Source: an uncultured Micromonospora sp.
GTDB taxonomy: Bacteria > Actinomycetota > Actinomycetes > Mycobacteriales > Micromonosporaceae
Assembly: GCA_937951935.1 (NCBI GenBank)
Contig: CALGAM010000249.1
Span: 1 to 5,427 of the forward strand
Reading direction: 5' to 3'
DNA length: 5,427 nucleotides
Shown here: positions 1 through 5,427 of the stretch, in pieces
How positions within the stretch are numbered: position 1 is the first letter of the stretch
Layout: each line of letters starts with the position of its first letter
Position numbers and translations under genes: made by a program
The notes under the pieces: model-generated
The model's input: only the letters and a program-made list of their open reading frames with translations
What the model was told of the DNA's origin: nothing
Databases searched by the model: none

Positions 1-93
1 CTCAAGCTCCTGCCCGTCGCCCCGGATCTGCTCCAGCACGGGTCGGTAGATGATCGGACGCCCCGCGGGCAGGGCGTCCCGGTCGCGCTCATA
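1..93 (-). other. Possible edge fragment of a coding frame, no visible start
   Basis: Read on the minus strand in register with base 1, this stretch is open and strongly G/C-ending at third positions, and the peptide looks protein-like (for example GRPIIYRPVLEQIRGDGQEL). However, the frame meets a TAA about 12 bases upstream, in the AT-rich island, with no ATG, GTG or TTG in between. The ATGs at the island's edge open a different frame with poorer third-position bias. It may be a gene that lost its 5' end, an internal GTG start further into the frame, or chance. The plus strand in the same register is also open up to a TAA at 112-114. I do not recognise the product. Confidence 0.2.
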
Positions 94-96
94 TCC

Positions 97-116
97 ATTT
101 ATTTACTTACATAAAT
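97..116. promoter_or_regulatory. AT-rich imperfect palindrome, operator-like
   Basis: This 20-bp element has arms ATTTAT (97-102) and ATAAAT (111-116) around inner TA/TA pairs (104-105 and 108-109), so 16 of 20 positions are symmetric. It sits in a roughly 30-bp stretch of A/T that stands out in a 70% G+C window. It lies about 90 bp upstream of the protease start and beside the ambiguous frame at the left edge, where a shared promoter or operator would be expected. AT-richness and symmetry are seen directly; regulator binding is inference. No clear -35/-10 pair with correct spacing could be assigned. Confidence 0.35.
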
Positions 117-154
117 TCGGCCGGTAGCCTCGCTCCCGGCACTGCTGGAGGCGT

Positions 155-201
155 GCTCCCCACCCGCCCCTGCCGAGGCGGGGGAGCTTCCGCGAAGGAG
201 C
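155..201 (+). promoter_or_regulatory. Leader hairpin overlapping the protease ribosome-binding region
   Basis: GCTCCCC (155-161) is complementary to GGGGAGC (181-187). The pairing can extend by 4 bp (CGCC 165-168 with GGCG 177-180) across a 3-base bulge. The same left arm GCTCC (155-159) can instead pair with GGAGC (197-201), which contains part of the Shine-Dalgarno. The two pairings are mutually exclusive, so one frees the ribosome-binding site and the other hides it. In a GC-rich genome such complementarity also arises by chance, so a regulatory role is only a suggestion. Confidence 0.25.
194..200 (+). promoter_or_regulatory. Shine-Dalgarno of the S8 protease, fixes the GTG start
   Basis: GAAGGAG lies 5 bases before the GTG at 206. 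It is close to ideal complementarity to the 16S 3' end, and it supports 206 as the start, immediately ahead of a good Sec signal peptide. Confidence 0.65.
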
Positions 202-205
202 AGAG

Positions 206-3200
206 GTGACGAGGCATCCAGCGAGAGTGCGTACCGTCGCGGTCGCGGCGTGTGTCGCGGTGGCCGCCGCGATGACCCCGGCGACGAGGGCGTCCGCCCA
301 CGGCCCCGGCAGCCGTGACAGCACCGTCGGCGGACGGACCTCGGCTGACACGGGTGGGGCATTCGGCGGATCCGACACCGTCACGCTGATCACCGGTGAC
401 CGGGTGATCCTGGACGCCGGCCGTGGGGTCACCGCCGTACTCCCCGCCGCGGGCCGGGAGAGGGTGCCCATCCAGGTCCTCACCAGTCAGGGACACACCC
501 ACGTCTTCCCCGAGGACGCGGTGCCGCTCATCGCCGACGGCACGCTCGACAAGCGGCTGTTCGACATCACGGAGTTGAGCCGCGCGGAGTACCGGGACCT
601 TGGCGGGCTGCCGGTCATCGTCCGCTACGACGCTGCGGCGGACGCATCCGCGTACGCCGAACGCGTCTCGTCGTCCCCCGGTGCCGTCGAGTCGCGGAGA
701 CTGCTGGAGTCGATCAACGCCGAGGCGTTGCTGGTGGAGGACGGTGCGGGCCCGGCGCTGTGGAAGACCCTCACCGAGCCGGCGGACGGCGGACGGCGGC
801 GGACCGCGTCGCCCGGCGTCACCTCCGTCGCCCTCGACGCGATCATGAAGGGGACACTCGTCGACAGCGTCCCCCAGATCCGCGCGCCACAGGCGTGGGA
901 GGCCGGGTACGACGGCACCGGCACCACGATCGCCATTCTGGACACCGGCGTCGACGACACCCACCCCGACCTGGCGGGGAAGGTGGTCGCCTCGCGGAAC
1001 TTCTCGCCGTCCCCGGACGACCGGGACCGCAACGGGCACGGCACACACGTGGCCGCCATCGCCGCGAGCAGCGGCGACCCGTACACGGGTGTTGCCCCGG
1101 GCGCCAGGCTGCTCAGCGGCAAGGTGCTCGACGACTCCGGCAACGGCCTGGAGTCGGACGTCATCGAGGGCATGGAGTGGGCCGTCACCCAGGGCGCCGA
1201 CGTGATCAACATGAGTCTGGGGGCACCCGACACCGGCACCATCTCACCGGTCGAGGCGGCGCTCGACGCACTGTCCGCCTCGTCCGACTCCCTCTTCGTC
1301 GTCGCCGCCGGCAACTACGGGCCCACCAGCGGCGTGCTCGGCACTCCGGGCGTCGCCGACGCCGCGCTCAGCGTGGGCGCGGTGACCGTCCGGGACGCGG
1401 TCGACCCGAACTCGTCCGTCGGGCCACGGCTGCGCGACGGCGCGATCAAGCCGGACGTCACCGCGCCGGGCATCGACGTCGCCGCGGCCGGTGCCGCAGG
1501 CTCCGCGGTCTGGGAGCGGGTACGCCGGTCGACGACACCCACGTCTCCCTCTCCGGTACGTCCATGGCCGCCCCGCACGTGGCGGGGGCGGCGGCCATCC
1601 TCGCCCAGGCCCACCCGGACTGGACGGGCGAGGAGCTGAAGGCGGCGCTGCTGACCTCGGCCGTCTCCGTCCCGGGTCACACCGTCTTCCAGCAGGGCTT
1701 CGGCCGCGTCGACGTGGCCAGCGCCCTGCGCCAGACGGTGATCGCCGAGCCGCCGTCGCTGGCCTTCGGCCTGGTGACGGCCGCCCAGCCCGATCCGCCG
1801 GTGGTGCAGCGGGCGGTGACGTACCGCAACAAGGGCACCGAGGACGTCACGCTGCGCCTGTCGATCAGCGGTACCGATCCGGAGGGAAACCCGGCACCGG
1901 AGGGCATGTTCGCCCTGGATGCCGAGACCGTCACCGTCCCGGCCGGCGGCACCGCCACCGTCCGGGCCACGGCCGACAGCGCCAGGGCGGGCGAGACGCG
2001 GGGCGCCTACCTCGCCACCGTCACCGCGACCGGCGACGGCCAGACCGTGCGCGTCCTCGGCTCCCTGCTGCTCGGCGAGGTACAGTACGACCTCACCGTC
2101 CAGGCGATCGACCACGAGGGCAACCCCAAGGTCGGCTGGGCGGGCTGGGTGTTCGACCAGGCGACCGGCCAGTTCAGCCAGCTCGTCAGCAACACGCCGA
2201 CCGGCACCGTCACCGTCTCGCTGCCCCCGGGCGACTACGCCATCCAGGCGAACCACACCACCTACGCGGCGGACGGCACGGCGGTCACGTACGCCTTCCT
2301 CCAGCCGGACGTGTCGCTGACCGAGGACACCACGACGGTCCTGGACGCCCGGAGGGCACGGCCGTTGAGCCTGACCCCGCCCGACCCCGGGGCGCCGGTC
2401 AACCTCGTCAACCTGTTCTACGAGATGGTCGACGACGGCACCGGCGTCCGCCTGGGCGGCCAGTTCCTCCTCAGCGGGACGTCCCGGGCCCTGCGGACCG
2501 CGCAGGTCGGCCCGGTGCCGCCGGGCTGGGCGCTGCGCAGCGCGCTGACCGTGCGGGCCGTCGACGGCGACCGGGACTACCACCTGGGGACGGCCCGGGA
2601 GGGTGCGCTGCTGTCGGGGATCGACCGGCGGGTACGGGCCGGCGAACTGGCCCTGATCACCACGCGCATGGGGGCGTCCCTGCCGGACCGGTGGGGATAC
2701 CTGGCCACCGTCTCCCCGTACCAGTCGACGGTGCTGCTGGACAACCCCTTCCCGCTGCCGGCCACCCGGAGGGTGTACGTGCAGGGTGCGGCCGGCGCGT
2801 GGCGGCAGGTCTTCCAGGAGGTGGGCGACCGCACCGTGGGCAGCTTCTCGTCACCCCTGCGCGAGTACCAGGCGGGCCGCAGATACGAGGCGAACCTGAA
2901 CACGGCCGTGTTCGGGCCGAGGACGGGTGCGGGCGACGGGGTGTTCCGGCAGGGCAACACCATCTACGGCACCGGCCTCGCGGTGACGGACGGGGGCGGG
3001 CACCAGGGGAGCCTCCGCTCCCAGACCGCCACCACCGTCCTCTACCGCAACGGCGAGGAGTACGCCACCCGCAACGGGAACCTGGGCGGCGCCCGGTTCA
3101 CCGTGCCGGCAGACGAGGCCGCGTACGAGCTGGTCAGCACGGTCACCAGGCCGGCGGCGGCGACGGCGTTGAGCACCAGGATCGTCTCGTCGTACGCCTT

Positions 3201-3528
3201 CACGTCGGGCCCGGTCTCCGGCGAGCCGGTGCTGCTGGGCAACACGTCGGTCGTGTTCACCCCGAGGCTCGCGCTGGACGGCACCTCGCCGGCCCGGCGC
3301 ACGGTGACGGTGCCGGTCACCGTCCAGGGCGCCGGGCTCGCCCGGTCGCTGGCCGTCTGGGTGTCCACCGACGGCGGCGGCACGTGGCGGCGGGTGCGGG
3401 TGACGGGCGGGGTGGTCCGTGTCGACAACCCGCCGGCCGGTGGCAGCGTGTCGCTGCGCGCCCGGGTGGCGGACGCCAGGGGCGGCAGCGTGACCCAGAC
3501 CATCATCGACGCCTACCGCACCGCCTGA
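206..3528 (+). pseudogene. Secreted S8 (subtilisin-like) serine peptidase, frameshifted
   Basis: Restored product of about 1,107 aa. Residues 1-31 form a Sec signal peptide (basic MTRHPARVR, hydrophobic Ala/Val core, ASA cleavage before H32). A propeptide-like region follows up to about residue 215. The peptidase S8 domain shows catalytic Asp246 (in ILDTGVDDTHPDL), His278 (in GHGTHV), oxyanion Asn370 (in VVAAGNYG) and Ser453 (in SGTSMAAPHVAGAA). Asp, His and Asn are read in the frame of 206. The Ser and everything after it are in the -1 frame, open from 1510 to the TGA at 3526-3528. Unrepaired, translation from 206 stops at 1637-1639, giving 477 aa with no nucleophile. After the peptidase come an Ig/Fn3-like beta domain (about 513-622), a carboxypeptidase-regulatory-like segment (about 623-720) and a long beta-rich tail ending in a WVSTDGGGTW-containing module. 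Family knowledge: such actinomycete subtilases are secreted, degrade extracellular protein, and are self-processed. The sequence is otherwise undecayed, so a recent mutation or a sequencing error are both possible. Confidence 0.85.
1499..1525 (+). other. Frameshift site inside the S8 peptidase
   Basis: Upstream the reading is KPDVTAPGIDVAAAGAAGSAV in the frame of 206. Downstream the family-typical GTPVDDTHVSLSGTSM is in the -1 frame. Re-reading C1510, or restoring one base near GTC-TGG at 1508-1513 (for example GTC CTG GGA), gives the smooth sequence GSAVLGAGTPVDDTHVSL. The change therefore equals loss of one base. No slippery heptamer of the X-XXY-YYZ type is present, so programmed frameshifting is unlikely. 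Confidence 0.8.
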
Positions 3529-3553
3529 CCGCACGGGCCGGCGGGCCGGGCCA

Positions 3554-3570
3554 CCGGTAGACCTCACCGG
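3554..3570. terminator. Weak hairpin between convergent genes
   Basis: CCGGT (3554-3558) and ACCGG (3566-3570) form a 5-bp stem with a 7-base loop, overlapping the phosphoribosyltransferase stop codon. The preceding G/C-rich run (3536-3552) may add structure. There is no U tract on either strand, and only 35 bp separate the two convergent stops. It could serve as a bidirectional terminator, but the stem is short and the evidence is thin. Confidence 0.2.
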
Positions 3571-4277
3571 GCGGAATCGAGACAGGCGACGCACCGGGTG
3601 GTGTCGAAGACCGGCTTGGCGATGGCGTTGAGCAGGCGTGCGGAAGGCGGATAGGTGGTGTCGACGTGTCGTCCGAGGACGACGGCGGTGACCGTCGAGA
3701 CGCCGGCGGTCTTCAGCGCGTACGCGAGAGACTGCACCCGGGCGCCCGTGGTCCAGGTGTCGTCGAGGATCAACGCGTGGGCGGGCGGTTGCCGGTCGGG
3801 CAGCACCGGGGTGAACCAGTCGGCGTGGAAGTCACGGTCGTCGGGGCCGTACGCGGGGTTGACCGCGCTGGTGATCCAGGTCAGGTCGAGCCGGGAGCCG
3901 ATGAGGTCGACAAGGGGATGCGGCCCGGGACGGTTCCGCGTGCTCGGTACGGCGATGACGTGCGTCGGGGCGGAGCCGGTGCGTGCCCTGATACAGCCGA
4001 CGTGGTCGCGCAGGAAGAGCATGAGCAGGGCGAGCAGGCTGCGTCGCGCCTGCTCCGATCGGGCCGCCCCCTTGTAGCTACGGAGGTTGTGGTGGTGCTG
4101 CCAGGTCCGCGGGGAGTAGGAGATGGGCAGCACGAGGTCGGCGAGCCGTCCTCGGGACCGGGTGAGATGTGACTGGCAGCGGCGGCAGAGCGGATAGCCC
4201 TCGGTGCGGACGCCTCGGCAGGTCGGGCAGATCCAGGGATGGGCGGGTAGCGGATTGCGCAGGTAACCGCGCTGCAT
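3564..4277 (-). CDS. ComF-like phosphoribosyltransferase with zinc ribbon (ShosT-like candidate)
   Basis: 237 aa. The N-terminus carries a four-cysteine zinc ribbon (C17, C20, C31, C34; CPTC...CRRC) as in ComF/GntX proteins. The type I phosphoribosyltransferase fold follows, with the PRPP-binding loop LILDDTWTTGAR at 169-180: the Asp-Asp pair at 172-173 and T176, T177 and G178 are intact. A second Cys pair (C229, C232) lies at the C-terminus. The ATG at 4277 has no strong Shine-Dalgarno; translation is probably linked to the gene 34 bp upstream, and no in-frame start was found in the gap. The ComF signature around the AVP stretch (108-111) is altered (IAVPSTRNRPGPHP), so it is a divergent relative. 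Family knowledge: ComF is linked to DNA uptake, while PRTases paired with DprA-like proteins act as toxins in ShosTA. The conserved PRPP loop suggests it binds PRPP; substrate and partner are unknown. Being downstream in the SOS-controlled operon favours a stress or defence role over competence. Confidence 0.88.
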   Translation of the reverse strand: MQRGYLRNPLPAHPWICPTCRGVRTEGYPLCRRCQSHLTRSRGRLADLVLPISYSPRTWQHHHNLRSYKGAARSEQARRSLLALLMLFLRDHVGCIRARTGSAPTHVIAVPSTRNRPGPHPLVDLIGSRLDLTWITSAVNPAYGPDDRDFHADWFTPVLPDRQPPAHALILDDTWTTGARVQSLAYALKTAGVSTVTAVVLGRHVDTTYPPSARLLNAIAKPVFDTTRCVACLDSAR

Positions 4278-4311
4278 CTCGACGTGCTGACGGATGGTGT
4301 TCCAGCGCTGG

Positions 4312-5226
4312 TCAGCGGAGGGCGAGGGCAGGGAAGTCCTCCAAACCGGCTTCGGTGGGCTGGAAGCTGAGAATGTCCTCGACAGCCCTCAGGAGTTCGA
4401 CGGTGCTGTGCACGACGTAGACGCCCGGGTTGTCGGCGAACGTCCTGGCCCAGTCGCACCGCATCACCTGACTGGTGAGCACCACGGGGCGGCCGTGTTG
4501 GAGCGCGAGCCGGGCCTGGATGCGAGCGCCGCTGGTCTCGCCGGCCTCGACGACGACCGTGGCGACCGCGTACCCGCTCATGACGGCGTTGCGCATGGGG
4601 AAGCTCTGCCGGGTGGGCCGGGCGTCGGGCCAGAACTGGGAGACGACCAGTCCGACCTCGGCGATGTGGTCCTGAAGGCGGCGGTTTTCCGCGGGATAGT
4701 ACTGGTTGATGCCGGTGCCGATGACCGCGACGGTGCGGCCACCGGCCTCCAGCGCCGCCGAGTGGGCGGCGGTGTCGATGCCCTTGGCGAGCCCGCTGAC
4801 GACGGTGATCCCGCGTCCGGCGAGCGCGGTGGCGACGGCTCGCGCGATGCGTAGGCCGTCCCGGCTGGCGTTGCGGCTTCCCACGACCGCGACCGCCCGA
4901 TCGTGAACCCGCAGGTCGCCACGGCTGAACAGCAGCGGCGGCATCTCCCGGATGCCGCGTAGCTGGGCGGGGTAGGTGTCGTCGAAGAACGCGTGGACGC
5001 CGAGTCCGGCGGACTGCCACCCGGCGATCTCCCGGCCGGCGGCATCGATCAACTCTGCGGTTGACCGGGCATCCGAGAAGAGCGTCTCGGGCTGGTTGAC
5101 GGCGCGGTCGAGCACGGAGACGGCGCTGCCGTCCTCCTGGATTTCCAGGGCGATCTCCGACCAGCTCACCCCAGGGCGGCGCAGCAGCGCGACCAGGGCC
5201 GCACGCTCTCTCATCGCCGCGTCCAT
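4312..5226 (-). CDS. DprA/Smf-like Rossmann-fold protein (ShosA-like candidate)
   Basis: 304 aa from the ATG at 5226 (MDAAMRERAAL); the ATG at 5214 is an equally usable start. Residues 7-40 resemble a helical, HTH-like segment. The DprA Rossmann domain follows, with AVVGSRNAS (113-121), SGLAKGIDTAAH (144-155), GTGINQYYPAEN (170-181), the FPMRN motif (209-213) and VVEAGETSGA (225-234), all counterparts of canonical DprA motifs. It stops soon after this domain, so the winged-helix tail of competence DprA is missing. The frame stays open to a TTG at 5358, but that stretch carries the promoter and LexA box, and its third-position G/C is about 69% against roughly 90% in the body, so I treat it as leader. 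A leaderless start at the ATGs at 5325 or 5322 (336-337 aa) is possible. Known for the family: DprA binds single-stranded DNA and loads RecA; in ShosTA a DprA-like protein is the antitoxin. Here it could sense DNA intermediates and restrain the PRTase; that role is inference. Confidence 0.88.
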   Translation of the reverse strand: MDAAMRERAALVALLRRPGVSWSEIALEIQEDGSAVSVLDRAVNQPETLFSDARSTAELIDAAGREIAGWQSAGLGVHAFFDDTYPAQLRGIREMPPLLFSRGDLRVHDRAVAVVGSRNASRDGLRIARAVATALAGRGITVVSGLAKGIDTAAHSAALEAGGRTVAVIGTGINQYYPAENRRLQDHIAEVGLVVSQFWPDARPTRQSFPMRNAVMSGYAVATVVVEAGETSGARIQARLALQHGRPVVLTSQVMRCDWARTFADNPGVYVVHSTVELLRAVEDILSFQPTEAGLEDFPALALR

Positions 5227-5325
5227 GCGCCCGATCCCAGGCCCTGGCGCGCTACCCCGGCTCAGCCGTCCCGCCGAGTGTCGCGCACCGCATTCCCAGC
5301 GTGTACGCAGGCCATCCCACATCAT

Positions 5326-5341
5326 TCGAACATATGTTCTA
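5326..5341. promoter_or_regulatory. LexA (SOS) box over the operon promoter
   Basis: TCGAACATATGTTCTA matches the actinobacterial LexA consensus TCGAAC-N4-GTTCGA at every defined position except one, the penultimate base. It contains a perfect 12-bp palindrome, GAACATATGTTC. It overlaps the predicted -10 of the DprA-like/phosphoribosyltransferase operon, where bound LexA would block RNA polymerase. The implied regulation is repression in normal growth and induction after DNA damage activates RecA. Sequence match is seen; binding is inferred from the known consensus. Confidence 0.75.
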
Positions 5342-5358
5342 TCGTCTGTCGTGGTCAA
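5329..5358 (-). promoter_or_regulatory. Promoter of the DprA-like/phosphoribosyltransferase operon
   Basis: On the minus strand, TTGACC (5358-5353) is a near-consensus -35, followed by an 18-base spacer and TATGTT (5334-5329) as -10. Transcription would begin around 5322, leaving about 96 nt of leader before the ATG at 5226, or a leaderless message starting at the ATGs at 5325/5322. The overlap with the LexA box supports the placement. Confidence 0.55.
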
Positions 5359-5427
5359 GGTGCAGCGGTGCGGCCGGTGGACCGTCGCCGCCTGTCCCGC
5401 TTCACGCCCGCGTCACCAGCGGTCCCG

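Noticed and set aside
107..1048. A 313-aa minus-strand frame opposite the protease N-terminus
   Set aside because: No recognisable motifs, Arg/Gly-rich, fully antisense to the signal peptide and Asp/His catalytic region.
1499..1515. Programmed -1 ribosomal frameshifting in the protease
   Set aside because: No slippery heptamer and no family precedent; a lost base explains the data more simply.
1315..2583. A 422-aa minus-strand frame opposite the protease
   Set aside because: Arg/Gly/Val-rich shadow typical of GC-rich antisense; the plus strand carries clear peptidase domains.
3536..3552. GGCC/CCGG-rich run between the convergent genes as a strong terminator stem
   Set aside because: The arms do not form a long clean inverted repeat and no U tract follows; only the small 3554-3570 hairpin was kept, at low confidence.
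3881..5020. A 379-aa minus-strand frame overlapping both operon genes
   Set aside because: Rich in Arg/Pro/Ser-Thr low-complexity sequence with no motifs; it is an out-of-frame shadow of the DprA-like and PRTase genes.
5351..5427. Possible divergent GTG-started frame at the right edge (VVKVQRCGRW...) and an open minus-strand tail ending at 5355
   Set aside because: Too short to judge, no Shine-Dalgarno or convincing composition; nothing supportable in 5359-5427.

Overview
The window is about 70% G+C with strong third-position G/C bias, GTG starts and an actinobacterial-type SOS box. Together with a Streptomyces/Micromonospora-style secreted subtilase, this points to a high-GC actinomycete. 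The exact genus cannot be read from the sequence.

Layout, left to right. Positions 1-205 hold an ambiguous partial reading frame at the edge (1-93), a very AT-rich island containing an imperfect 20-bp palindrome (97-116), and a leader with a possible hairpin ahead of a good Shine-Dalgarno. Positions 206-3528 (+) hold a large secreted S8 (subtilisin-like) serine protease of about 1,107 aa. It is split by a single-base frameshift near 1499-1525, between the oxyanion-hole Asn and the catalytic Ser. As written it cannot make an active enzyme, so it is a pseudogene unless the missing base is a sequencing error. Its 3' end converges with a minus-strand operon, leaving only 35 bp between the two stop codons.

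The minus-strand operon is the most interesting part. A DprA/Smf-like Rossmann protein (4312-5226) is followed 34 bp later by a ComF-like phosphoribosyltransferase with a zinc ribbon (3564-4277). Upstream lies a recognisable promoter whose -10 is covered by a near-consensus LexA box (5326-5341, 15 of 16 matches to TCGAAC-N4-GTTCGA). A DprA-like protein next to a phosphoribosyltransferase is the composition described for the ShosTA toxin-antitoxin/anti-phage system. My reading is an SOS-inducible, ShosTA-like two-gene module in an actinomycete: PRTase as candidate effector or toxin, DprA-like protein as candidate DNA sensor or antitoxin. Genuine competence genes are the main alternative.

The last 69 bases (5359-5427), upstream of the operon promoter, contain nothing I can call.
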